This document shows, piece by piece, positions 1 to 8,389 of a stretch of 21,888 nucleotides of DNA. Under the pieces are notes generated by a model. That model saw nothing but the letters and a program-made list of their open reading frames with translations. It did not search any database and was not told the DNA's origin. This DNA comes from Pelargonium cotyledonis (lineage: Eukaryota > Streptophyta > Magnoliopsida > Geraniales > Geraniaceae), in assembly GCA_036897625.1 (NCBI GenBank), contig JAYMTA010001086.1, forward strand, positions 1 to 21,888, read 5' to 3'. Numbering within the stretch: position 1 is the stretch's first letter; each line of letters opens with the position of its first letter. The position numbers and the translations under genes are program-made.

Positions 1-237
1 GAGCTCAACCCAGATCTGGCGAGCTCCGTCACGCGCGAGTACATCCCCCAAAATATCCATCTTGCCGAGCTCCTCCATGGCTTCTCTTTCTTGCTCGGCA
101 AACTCACGACGACTGAGCACGGTGAACTCATGTTGAACTCACCATCTGGAGCTCTCTCTCTTGCTCGATTTGGCGGAGGAATGGGTCGGCCATGGGAGTT
201 CTTAGTTCCCCATGGGAGTTTAACAAAGATATTCTAA
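1..237 (+). other. GC-rich edge segment with an open frame of unknown nature
   Basis: This stretch is much richer in G and C than the DNA to its right. Frame 1 stays open from the window edge to a TAA at 235-237 (78 codons), while frames 2 and 3 close earlier. GAGCTC occurs several times, and an 11-base word, CCATGGGAGTT, is repeated at about 191-201 and 210-220. I recognise no domain in the translation. It could be the end of a coding exon entering from the left, or part of a dispersed repeat. The open frame alone is weak evidence because stop codons are rare in GC-rich DNA. Confidence 0.2.
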
Positions 238-286
238 GAGTTCTTGGCGAGGAATGTGAAAACTATAATATTCTGAGAATTGTTTA

Positions 287-300
287 TTTTTTTTTTTTTT
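287..300 (-). other. 14-A tract downstream of the 448-1506 gene (read on minus)
   Basis: The plus strand shows an uninterrupted run of 14 T, read as A14 on the minus strand. It starts 147 bases after the stop codon of the minus-strand gene. The bases between look like an ordinary AT-rich plant 3' UTR. This is where a poly(A) tail would sit if the gene were a reverse-transcribed copy, but a chance homopolymer is also possible. Confidence 0.4.
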
Positions 301-447
301 GATATAAAGCACCAAATAGCATTAAGATCAACTCAGTACAGAGCACAAAACATAAAAACACAAATATAACAAAAAATTAAACACACTACTAACTAGGCTA
401 GAAATAAGGATATAAGCAGACTTGAAATGGTTCGAGGGGTAGGTAGC

Positions 448-1506
448 TCATGTTGTCCCTGCTGTCCCGGTAGTAGATATCTCATACTTCAGACGCTTCC
501 TATCTTCCTTGGGAGATAAGAGGGAGCTAAAGCCTTCAACAAGTTTGGACCTACATTGGCCACACAATTTGATTCTTCTAAGAGGAGATTTGGAGGCTTG
601 AGCACTTGTATACCCCCTAAACCGACTTCTCTTGAGCATGATGTGCCGCTTTTCATTAGCCAAGATTTCAACCGAGTTTGAACTCCTCTCCCATTTATAA
701 TCAGCAAGAATACCTGAACAAACCTTAGGAACAGACTCAACTTCCATGTTATCCAAGGTTGAGGTCTCAAAGCTCCCAATTTTAAGGCGCTTCTTAGATG
801 ATAACTCTTCTTGAGTTTCACGGAGTTCCAACTGATCTCGTAAAGAAACTTGGTCTTGAAGAGAAGCTGAACGTGAACGTGAACACTCCGGACTATCAAA
901 CTCATAGGGCTTCCTAATTTCCCTAGGATTTCTAGTCATATGATTGACGATGGCCGAGTTCTTTTTTTGATAATAAACTGCAGGTTTTCGGGGCGGAACA
1001 TGAGAGTCCACTCGGATCCTACACATACATCTTTGCCTTGAAGAAATTCGATTGCCACAAATGGAGCATTGGAGCCATTGCTTTTCCATACGGAATTGGA
1101 GCCAAGATGATTGTCTTTCATTGATAGGCAGAAGAAAACTCAATCGCCCTACTGACAAAAGCTTATCAATATTCAAAGGTTCCAAAAGGTCTGACATTGG
1201 CTTTTTTCCAGTAACCTTAATCTCTTTTTTTAACTCTGCAATAGATTCGAGAAGCCTGGAATGATCATTCCTTAACTTATCAAGTTCCAACTGATTTTCC
1301 TGTAAGGTAAAGTTCTTCTCCTCCAGTTTTTTAAAAGTGTCTTTTAAATTCTTGACATGGGCACCATTATCTTTGAAGGATTGAGACTGGAGATCTATGG
1401 CCTTTCCTCTGGCTAAGAGAGATTTGAAGTTTAGCCTCAAATCATCTCGTTCCTTACAAACAGAATCGAATTCCTTAATCACTCCTTCAAAAAGAAATAA
1501 CTGCAT
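448..1506 (-). CDS. Unrecognised coiled-coil and Cys-rich protein, intron-free frame
   Basis: I do not recognise this protein. From the first ATG after the in-frame TAG (1506) it has 352 residues. Residues 8-97 are rich in Glu, Lys and Leu with heptad-like spacing, so a coiled coil is likely. Around residues 147-162 lies CSIC, nine residues, then CMC, and CGQC follows at 315-318. These pairs could bind zinc, but the spacing matches no finger I know. The middle and C-terminal parts are basic and Ser-rich with KKR/KR patches, which suggests a nuclear location. The frame has no intron. It stays open upstream of 1506 through codons that also look coding, up to a TAG at 1570-1572 and an in-frame ATG at 1594-1596 beyond it. 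The choice of start is therefore uncertain: 1506, or an upstream exon joined at a TTTTAG acceptor ending at 1570. An A14 tract lies 147 bases past the stop. The length and codon quality argue for a real gene or a young retrocopy rather than noise. Confidence 0.6.
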   Translation of the reverse strand: MQLFLFEGVIKEFDSVCKERDDLRLNFKSLLARGKAIDLQSQSFKDNGAHVKNLKDTFKKLEEKNFTLQENQLELDKLRNDHSRLLESIAELKKEIKVTGKKPMSDLLEPLNIDKLLSVGRLSFLLPINERQSSWLQFRMEKQWLQCSICGNRISSRQRCMCRIRVDSHVPPRKPAVYYQKKNSAIVNHMTRNPREIRKPYEFDSPECSRSRSASLQDQVSLRDQLELRETQEELSSKKRLKIGSFETSTLDNMEVESVPKVCSGILADYKWERSSNSVEILANEKRHIMLKRSRFRGYTSAQASKSPLRRIKLCGQCRSKLVEGFSSLLSPKEDRKRLKYEISTTGTAGTT

Positions 1507-1596
1507 GCTAATCAAATTTTGGTCTTCATTAGAAAGCGAATTGTTGCTTTCCAAGGAGGCAGAGAGGTCCTAAAACAGAGCTTTAAAAGCTTCCAT
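1507..1596 (-). other. 5' extension of the same frame, interrupted by TAG at 1570-1572
   Basis: Read on minus, an ATG at 1596-1594 opens eight codons (MEAFKALF), then TAG, then 21 codons (DLSASLESNNSL and so on) running in frame into the gene at 1506. The sequence on both sides of the TAG reads like one continuous acidic and hydrophobic N-terminus. That suggests a nonsense change in a codon such as GAG, AAG or CAG. The other reading is that TTTTAG is the 3' splice site of a leader intron whose donor lies in the 5' UTR (a CAG/GTGATC at about 1820). In that case the TAG is never translated. Confidence 0.4.
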
Positions 1597-2050
1597 CTAT
1601 ACTTAAATTAAATTAAGAAAATCAATCAAGAAGGACCACACACTCAAATCCAAACTTATAGCAACTAGGGCCACAAGAAGGAGATAACCGAGGTTGCAAC
1701 AGCAACAAAGGAGAATCAGCTTCTACAAGAAAACTAAGAAACCCAAAGATCTCAAACCCAACTAAGACAACAGCTTAGTGAAAGATATGCAGAGACAATA
1801 ACAGATCAGATAAGAGATCACCTGAGATTCAACAACGACCAAGAAAATTACCGAAACCCCGAAAAAGAGCGACGATCAAAGAAAGACCTTCAGGCTACAA
1901 GCCAAACTGGAACTCCTCCGCGACGGCATGAAGGATGAGCAAACACCAGAAAGAGGCAAAAAGGGCGAAAATCAGCTTCTTCAAGACAAAGGCAAACAAC
2001 CCGAAACGCTACTCAAAGGATAAAAGCAAGCAAAAATAACTGAGAATAAA
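1597..2050 (-). other. Probable 5' leader of the minus-strand gene
   Basis: This is AT-rich to mixed sequence without a long frame. Read on minus it is pyrimidine-rich, and it contains a possible leader exon ending in CAG before GTGATC at about 1820. One upstream ATG at about 1930 opens a frame of about 17 codons, starting MPSRRSSS, that ends in TGA. That frame could act as an upstream ORF. No protein gene is seen here. Confidence 0.3.
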
Positions 2051-2056
2051 GGATTT

Positions 2057-2142
2057 TGGGCCACCGATCACTGAGAAATCGGACGGATTTGGCCAGAGAA
2101 CGGCGGCCCAGCAAGAAGGAAATGGTGGCTGTGAAAACCCTA
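2057..2142. promoter_or_regulatory. Divergent promoter with two site II elements and a telo-box
   Basis: TGGGCC occurs at 2057-2062, and on the opposite strand at 2105-2110 (GGCCCA on plus). AAACCCTA, the telo-box, lies at 2135-2142. In plants, site II elements together with a telo-box are typical of genes for ribosomal proteins, translation factors and nuclear-encoded mitochondrial proteins. That fits the rps7 gene starting here. The unknown minus-strand gene departs from the same short interval, so the promoter may serve both. The elements are read directly from the sequence; the regulation is inferred. Confidence 0.5.
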
Positions 2143-3586
2143 GGTAGGCGCAGAGAGAAAAATTTTGTTGTTGTTGTTGTGATCCAGCTGAGTAAACATC
2201 TTAAAATTTCAGTTTACAAGTTCGTCGTAGAATATCTATAGCAATCGCCTTGTTTGTTTGCCGTGAAAATACCAGGAATATGAAATTGCTAATTGTTATT
2301 TTGTTATTGTGATCCTGCTGAGTAAAAATCCTAAATTTTCAATTGTAGAATATCTATTGATTACGGCCTTTTTGTCAAAGGGAAAATTGAGGAGAGTGGA
2401 AGTAGAAGCTTGAACTGCTGAGAAAATGATGGAAAGCCAAATTAGAATGCCAAGAAATGTCAACATTTTGCGTGTCTATTGAATGAACCCTAAGAAATGT
2501 TTTAATGAACAATAAGAAATGTCAAATTTATGTTAAAGACAAAATTGAGGTGAAGGGAAGTATAATCTTTGAGCGGTTGAGAATGATGCAAAGTCAAACT
2601 AGAACACTAAGAAATATCGAAATTTTATGTGTCTATTTCATGAACCCTAAGAAATGTTTATGTTATCAACTGTGTAAACAATAAGAAATGACAAATTTTT
2701 GTTATTAATTGTATGAACTCTAAGAAATGGCAAACTTATGTGTATGTATATACAATTGTTTCTCTATATTTACGAAGACATAGATGCTTCTCCATTTTTT
2801 GGCCTAAAAATTCAGTGACGTTGACTCTCACCTACAACAGTTGAGTTGAAAATTAGGGCGTTTTAGTTATTCCAAGATCTCGCTCGAATCAGTATTCCAG
2901 ATCATAGTTCAAAATGCTTCGTTTAGTCAACATTTTGAAGAATCTAACATTAAACTATGTGGTCGTTTCACTAAACTGTTTTTAAACTTCTTTTATGGCT
3001 CTTCTTCTTATGCTAGTAAGGTTTGTTATTGTCTTGTAGAATCTCAACAGAATCAGGTGATACAGAATCAGGAGGGACACGAAAGAAAGTGAACAAGAAA
3101 GAGAAATGGGCTCAAAATTCCTCAGAATTTCTCACCTATATGGGGGCCATGGATGGTGAGAAAAAACATCTGATCAAGAGATTAATTTCATTTCCCATGA
3201 AAGGAGGTAAAAGAACCAAAGCCCGTGGAATCTTTTATGAAACTATGCATCTCTTAGCTAAGACTGAAGACGATGCAATCAAAATCACCACTGAGGCCTT
3301 AGAGAATGTGAAGCCCGTGTGTGAAGTAAGTAGGGTAAGTAGAGGAGGTACTGTATATGATGTCCCAAAGATTGTATCCAGGAGTCGCCAACAAACCTTA
3401 GCAGTTCGCTGGATCGTTGAAGCAGCTAAAAATAGGCGTAAATGCAAAACAGTATCTGTATCAGAATGTTTGTATACCGAGATAATGGATGCTTACCGGA
3501 AGAGGGGATCTGTGCGCAAGAAGAAGGAGACTCTTCACGCAACGGCTGCCCATAATCGTGGCTACGCGCACTTCAGATGGTGGTAG
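2122..3586 (+). CDS. rps7: Nuclear gene for mitochondrial ribosomal protein S7 (uS7m)
   Basis: The main exon (from 3040 or 3051 to the TAG at 3584-3586) encodes an S7 protein of the small mitoribosomal subunit, which binds the 3' domain of the small rRNA. The part starting MGAMDGEKK at 3140 is 148 residues, the size I recall for plant mitochondrial RPS7. It keeps the family landmarks: a KGGKRTKAR-like basic stretch, ENVKPVCEV, TVYDVP, RQQTLAVRWI, MDAYRKRG, and a terminus ending HFRWW. About 30 basic, Ser-rich residues precede it, and there is no ATG in that frame before 3140, so an upstream exon is needed if the extension is translated. A good candidate is ATG at 2122 with donor after 2143 (phase 1), joined to an acceptor after 3050. 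This gives MVAVKTLE followed by the extension, in frame. The targeting peptide is thus short and uncertain. The S7 identity is secure; exon 1 is a proposal. Many substitutions against the mitochondrial form suggest an old gene transfer. Confidence 0.8.
2163..2360. repeat. Degenerate tandem duplication, period about 130
   Basis: A block with GTTGTTGTGATCCAGCTGAG, an AAATTTCA-type stretch and GTAGAATATCTAT (about 2163-2240) recurs at about 2295-2360 as GTTATTGTGATCCTGCTGAG and so on, ending in the same GTAGAATATCTAT. The copies differ by point changes and small gaps. Confidence 0.6.
2380..2700. repeat. Degenerate tandem duplication, period about 158
   Basis: AAAATTGAGG starts copies at 2383 and 2541. 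Both copies continue through a GAGAA-ATGATG-AAAG segment, a GTGTCTATT segment, ATGAACCCTAAGAAATGTTT, and ACAATAAGAAATG with a run of A/T. A short extra AAGAAATGGCAAA follows at about 2722. The word AAGAAATG recurs throughout. Confidence 0.65.
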
Positions 3587-3621
3587 ACTGAGAGCTCTAT
3601 CTTGTTCAGCCAGATTATTCC

Positions 3622-3809
3622 GTAAGATGTGATTTTACTCGTTTTCTTTTTTCTAGAATCCTCAAAATATGAATGTTTTCTGGATCTGATTTGTGATGCT
3701 TGGGAATGCACGAGAGTTTTAATACCAAATTGTGCTGCGTTCTTTTTAAAATCTCATTACGACTTGTTCTATTTGGTTATTTGTTCACGACTGTATGTCA
3801 CTGCTGCAG
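3622..3809 (+). other. Probable 3'-UTR intron of rps7
   Basis: Thirty-five bases after the rps7 stop lies a good donor (CC/GTAAGATG at 3622). A pyrimidine-rich stretch with CACTGCTGCAG closes at 3809. The exon that would follow (from 3810) resembles the exon at 7204 near the NFD6-like gene. Splicing here is inferred from consensus only. Confidence 0.4.
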
Positions 3810-4577
3810 GTACTTGAAAAGGGTTTTCAGATCATCACGTCAAGTGCATCAAGATTTTAGATGTATACAAAGATTGAAACTAAGGTCCTTTGAGAATTTA
3901 TGCAGTTTGGCTGGAATATTTCAAATAAGTCTCATGTTATTTTGCGAAAGTAACTCTCTAGTTTAACAACCTATGCAACTTTTATGCGGGTGTGTTCTTT
4001 TGGTGATGCCTGAACTTATGTCGAACGAAGAGGATCATTTTCTAGCATTATTGTTATTCTCTTTTGGTTACCTGTATGATTTCATTTTCATTTGAATGTC
4101 TGATATTTTGAATTACTCCCGCGTTATAAAAAATGAGACTTAAACCTCCCGACGTTTTTCTCTACAGCACAACTTCAGAAAGTTACAAAAGGTTCGCTAG
4201 AGGTCTCGAACAACCCATTAAAATTAGACAGTTCTTATCTCAAAATTGACCGTCGGCAATAAAGCTCTAAATCTCAAAAAAAATTCAATACGATTCAACG
4301 ACATGATCTAACATGTCTGGGTCACATCTATTTAATTAGTTTCGTCCTAATCAAATTATTCTTCAAATACTTTATCCAAATGTATTTTTGGGTCCTGGGC
4401 TCACTAAGATTCCATCTAAAATATAGACCAATAAAGCTCTAATATGCATTAAATCAATATTAATCCAATCGAACGGAGCTCAGCATCTCATCCGCATTGA
4501 CATCCATGCTTCTCCGCATGACCATTTCGCATTCAAGCTTAAACCCTCCCAAAACCCTCCTCCAGAAACTCACACCA
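3810..4577 (+). other. rps7 3' end and promoter region of the NFD6-like gene
   Basis: After a short likely 3'-UTR exon, the sequence is AT-rich without a convincing frame. From about 4100 to 4577 it must hold the promoter and leader of the next gene. I see no site II element or clear TATA box that I would commit to. The frame starting before 4578 (from about 4497) is open but is probably 5' UTR. Confidence 0.35.
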
Positions 4578-5486
4578 ATGGCTTGGCGCTGTGGATCGCT
4601 GTCAAGGTCGATGATCACCACCGCCAGGTCCTCCACGCTTCGCTCTCCGCCGTCACTCCCCCGCCTTCGTCCCTCGCCGGCTTCCGCTCCCCGCCGTGTC
4701 TCCTTCGCTACTCACAGGTTTTTCTCCATAAAACACCTAGAACTATACTGTTTGGTTGCCTAGAAACGGAAGGGAAATGAAATTCCGAAACTGCATGTTT
4801 GGTATTTCTCTGTTTGCACCGTGTTTGACTGCAAACCTTGCTCTTCATTTCACACAGATCACGGATTCGGTCAGAACGTTGTTTTTCTCGCCTCTTTTAG
4901 TTGCTTAGGAAAGTGTGAAGCTTCGAAAATCAGCTCACTAATTGTCTAAATGTGTATATTGTAACAAGATTTTTTTAGTTAATGCAGTGAATTTTGGAAA
5001 TTATGGATCAAATGTTAGTTGATGAATCGGTTTTAGTTCAACCAAATGTAGCCTAAAGGCATTTTGTTGGAGCTTTTGATAATTGTACACCTAATAGTGA
5101 AAGGTTCAAATTTTCTTTCATGTTTATCCAGAAACCATTTTTTTTGGGAGTGTGTTTAGTTTAACTGTTTTTAACTCTCTAGTTTGGTTGCCTGTTATTA
5201 TTCTTGTAGTTCTTTACCAAAACACAGTAAGTTTTGCTTTGTTGAGCAAAACTTTTGCTCTGCATGCTGCAAGTATTATATAAGTCTGTAATTTTCTGAT
5301 CTTTCTGCTTGTCTGATTTTTCTACTTTCCAATAGGACTATGGGAGAATTGGGATGCACACAATCACTTCTACCTTTGCAAAGCACGGTTGCTGTGGTTC
5401 ACCTCACATATCACCTTAATGTCGGCGCAAGGTCGTGTTGTGAGCTGTATCATGGTACCTTCTGCCGTTCTTGTCCAGATCGCTAG
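4578..5486 (+). CDS. NUCLEAR FUSION DEFECTIVE 6-like small organellar protein
   Basis: Two exons, 4578-4717 and 5336-5486, join in phase (AG/GTTTTT donor, CCAATAG acceptor, split Arg codon) to give 96 residues. Exon 1 starts MAWRCGSLSRS and is rich in Ser, Arg and Pro with almost no acidic residues, a classic mitochondrial or chloroplast transit peptide. Exon 2 carries the family core: MGELGCTQSLLPL, then an AV-hydrophobic stretch, HLT-HLN, and CCELYHGTFCRSCPDR before the stop. This arrangement matches the NFD6 family, named after an Arabidopsis mutant in polar nuclear fusion in the female gametophyte; the biochemical role is not known to me. One family Ser in the SHL position reads Tyr here (LTYHLN). 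The start is placed at 4578 because the family begins MA-RCGSLSRS; an open frame runs further upstream to 4497. A possible alternative 3' exon lies at 7204. Confidence 0.8.
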
Positions 5487-7203
5487 TAGTTTCTTTGTGA
5501 GTCTTGCTGTTCTTGGACACATGACGGAAATGAAGATAACATGTTTATAAAAAGTTCTTCTCATTATTATTCTTATTTGTCGCGCTCACATTGTCTTAGA
5601 CAACTCTAATTTTGCTGGTGGATTTTTTTCTTCTTAATACATTGTTAGTGTTATGTTTTATCTATAAAGAGAGGTGTAAAGTTGGTATGAACCCATGTTA
5701 GTTTGTAAATTTGATTGATTAGAAGGGAATGGGATTCATAGGGAATGGAAATGACGGGTGATGTGCGAGGACTTTCAGTCATCCAAGGAACAAGAGAGAT
5801 GCTGAACTGTAGGTGTTTTTGTTTATTCAAATTCAAAACAACAAATCTCATTATCAATTGTATGTGTAAATAGATAACTTAAAGCGTCATGAATGATATC
5901 CTATACACAATTTGTGTAAACTGCTATATAACACTGTTTTATTTATTTATTTAAGATTATTTTTGCATGTGATATTTAGGAATATTTGCTTTTATATATT
6001 TTTGTGTGTTTACATTCATAGCTTCATGGAAATCTCTAGTGTAGTTTGCAAAGGATCTGCAAAATAAACTAGAATTGATCACAGTAGTTTATATGGTACA
6101 CCTTTTAACTTCCTCTATTCTTCAATAAAATTCTCCAGTCCTTATTGCTTTCATTGGTTTAGATTTGGGTTTAGAATTTTATATTTAAGTTTAAGTTTAT
6201 GTTTATCCAAGTACTAACACATTGTAAAGGAGCATATATTTCCAATGAATAAAGTATATAATTTTGGAAGTGTTGGATCAGGAAACTTGCAAGTTGTTTA
6301 TTGCTTTTGAGAAATATGTAGGGTTGAAACTCTCATCAGACGGTCCATGGTAACTGTTGTGTTTGACGGAGTGTCTTTTCAGGCCTTGAATCCAAGATCA
6401 AATGCCTTTAGTTAGGAGTATATCACTATCTTATGGTATTTGATGTTTGGACCTCATATTATTATTCCCTTCTATAGTCAATTATTAGTAGCATGATATC
6501 ATATGGAGGATATGAATTTTTTGACTGGTATTCTGGAATTAGGGAGGTTCTTGTAGTTATTAATTTGATTATGTCCTGGTCTCCTGGATGTCAAATAGTT
6601 TACTTTGTCTGCTAACCTTGTGGCCCTGTTAGAGTTAGTTAACACTTATCCATTTGTGTAACATAATTATGGTGGTTCACTTCAAAATTGGACTTTGTTT
6701 CCTTGGGATGGCTTTATTTTGTATATATTGAAATGCTAGGATGAGTCAATCACTCAGTTTTGCATATTTTTTAGTGCCAAGAGTGTATTTTTAATTAAGC
6801 AACACTAAATTCGTTAGAATATCTCATTCCTGCACAATACAATTTGTTTAAGTTCTAGATATTGTTTTCTTAAGTTAAATGATTACTATATATTATTCGT
6901 GTCCAAATTGATTGAGTCAACTTCTTACATAATGTAATCATCTTCTAAGCTTTTTCGGTGATTATCTCAAATGTATTGACCCCTAGTTGAGGTGATCTGC
7001 TTATACTGTACAATATTAAAAAGTTGTAAGCTCTCATGGTTTCTTCAAAGATTATTGTGACTCGTATTATTGAAGTTTTGATTGAAGGGCATTCCCATAC
7101 TTGAAATACTAATGCTCACACGAAGTATGTCTTTTTGGATCTCCACCTGACTTGCATTGTACTGGGTTCTTACCGATCTTTCACACTGTCTGTGTTATTG
7201 CAG
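5487..7203 (+). other. NFD6-like gene 3' UTR and possible long terminal intron
   Basis: AT-rich sequence follows the NFD6 stop, with several AATAAA-like words (for example near 6124 and 6247) and no supported protein gene. A donor-like GGTACC inside the coding exon (about 5454) and an acceptor TTATTGCAG ending at 7203 would make this stretch an alternative intron. Otherwise it is 3' UTR and intergenic DNA. Confidence 0.3.
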
Positions 7204-7271
7204 GTACCTGAATGGAAGGGGTTTGGACCAGCACAATCAAGTGCAAATAATAAATGGGATCGTAAGATAAA
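7204..7271 (+). other. Candidate alternative terminal exon of the NFD6-like gene
   Basis: The block is bounded by TTATTGCAG before 7204 and GTGAGTG after 7271, both good splice signals. If joined to the GG/GTACC point in NFD6 exon 2, it would end the protein at HGT followed by a stop. This would trim the last residues; the family is known to vary at this end through splicing. The block shares a GTACYTGAA start and a TCAAGTGCA core with the rps7 3'-UTR exon at 3810. Confidence 0.3.
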
Positions 7272-7649
7272 GTGAGTGAATCCTTCGGCTATACATGCTT
7301 CTACAGTAGTAGGAAAGTTAAATAAGTTGCATTTTTCTTGTCATTTCCAAGAAATGAATTTATGATTTCCCAACTCATTGAACAACTATTTAGGTATTTT
7401 CACCTTGGTTGTCATTGTTACTTGACCTATTTACTTGGTATATGATCAGTTTTCAACATATTCTACCTGTGGGTAGTGTCTTTTATCGCATGATTATGGT
7501 GGATGAGAATGGTCTAAGACCAGTGTATATGGTCATTGGGGTACTGAATTTCTTGGGTAGAGTTAGTCCCACTATTAGATATTTCCTTGGTACAATCATG
7601 TATTGATTTGAAAGAGTTACATCTTAGTTAAGCTTGCCTTACAGAAGAC

Positions 7650-7935
7650 CTGGCAATTCGGGTTCCAGGTAGGTTCTTTTTGGGTTGAAAAGGCCTAACC
7701 TAAATATGGCAATTTGGATCCAAACCTCTATCACCCGGAATATGATCACCATATTTTATTGGGTTAAGGTTCCATAAAATAGACCGGATCATTTTATGGG
7801 TCAAGTAAGGTCGGGCAACCCTGCAAATTTTACACGTAAAACCCAAAACTCAATCCATAATCCGCAACCCACACCCTTTTAGGTCGGGATTGATTAGACT
7901 TTTTGAATCTGAACCCAAAAAAAAACCTAATTGCA
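7650..7935. repeat. Possible degraded dispersed repeat rich in GGGT/ACCC words
   Basis: The segment alternates motifs such as GGCAATTCGGGTTC, GGGTCAAGTAAGGTCGGGCAACCC and AAACCCAAAACTCAATCCATAATCCGCAACCC. This style is common in old plant transposon ends and unlike the flanking DNA. No open frame or terminal repeat is clear, so the class is not assigned. Confidence 0.3.
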
Positions 7936-7958
7936 TTCATCTTGGCCCTACTGGGTAG

Positions 7959-8048
7959 TTTGCTGTAGTTGCAGGCTTAAGATAGACAAGTTGTCCAATT
8001 AGGTTTGCTGTAGTTGCAGACTTAAGATAGACAAGTTGTCCAATTAGG
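7959..8048. repeat. 45-bp tandem repeat, two near-perfect copies
   Basis: A 45-base unit beginning TTTGCTGTAGTTGCAG occurs at 7959-8003 and again at 8004-8048, with one visible substitution (GGCTTAAG versus GACTTAAG). It is followed by TTTGC of a third start. The near identity indicates a recent slippage or duplication event. Confidence 0.9.
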
Positions 8049-8256
8049 TTTGCATTCTGAAAGTACACAGTTGGGAAGACCAACAAAAGTTATTCACATG
8101 AACACAGTTTCCTCTTTTTGTTGATATCTCACTTGTCCATATCCCATGTGCATTCCTTGTTTATTTGATTCATCTGTAGCTGAAATTGGAAGTTACTTGA
8201 GAATGTTGATACTTAGTCTAAACTATTAGTGGAATCAGAGCTGGCGATTCGTGTTG

Positions 8257-8386
8257 ACGTGTCGTGTTCATGTTGTTTTAAAGTTTGATTAGGTATTATG
8301 CTATGATTTAATTGTACCAAATTACTATTTTAATCTTGATCGTGTGAACATGTTTGATTCACAGTTCCAACATGAACACGACGCGT
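8257..8386. repeat. Foldback element with 18-bp inverted arms
   Basis: ACGTGTCGTGTTCATGTT at 8257-8274 pairs with AACATGAACACGACGCGT at 8369-8386, matching at 17 of 18 positions. The 94-base AT-rich loop has no frame. The flanking GGCGATTCGTGTTG is a common kind of plant repeat end. It could be a small non-autonomous DNA transposon or a relic of a larger one. Target-site duplication is not obvious. Confidence 0.6.
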
Positions 8387-8389
8387 TAC

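Larger units (their letters stand above)
2144..3050 (+). other. Proposed intron 1 of rps7, built of tandem duplications
   Basis: The stretch between donor GTAGGC and an AG acceptor (after 3039 or 3050) is AT-rich and free of long frames. It contains two separate degenerate tandem duplications, listed on their own. The acceptor after 3050 fits the phase of the proposed exon 1; the one after 3039 does not. Confidence 0.4.

Noticed and set aside
489..905. 138-codon minus-strand frame inside the unknown gene
   Set aside because: It overlaps the longer 448-1506 frame on the same strand; the residues are unremarkable and no motif is visible.
273..2047. CTGAGAAT at 273-280 and 2040-2047 as a target-site duplication for a retrocopy of the unknown gene
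   Set aside because: The left copy is six bases away from the A14 tract and eight bases is short, so it is not good evidence.
3235..3447. Minus-strand frame opposite rps7
   Set aside because: It is an antisense shadow of the conserved S7 coding exon.
3629..3966. Two overlapping plus frames after rps7
   Set aside because: They lie in the likely 3'-UTR intron and following exon, are rich in Phe, Leu and Cys, and have no domain.
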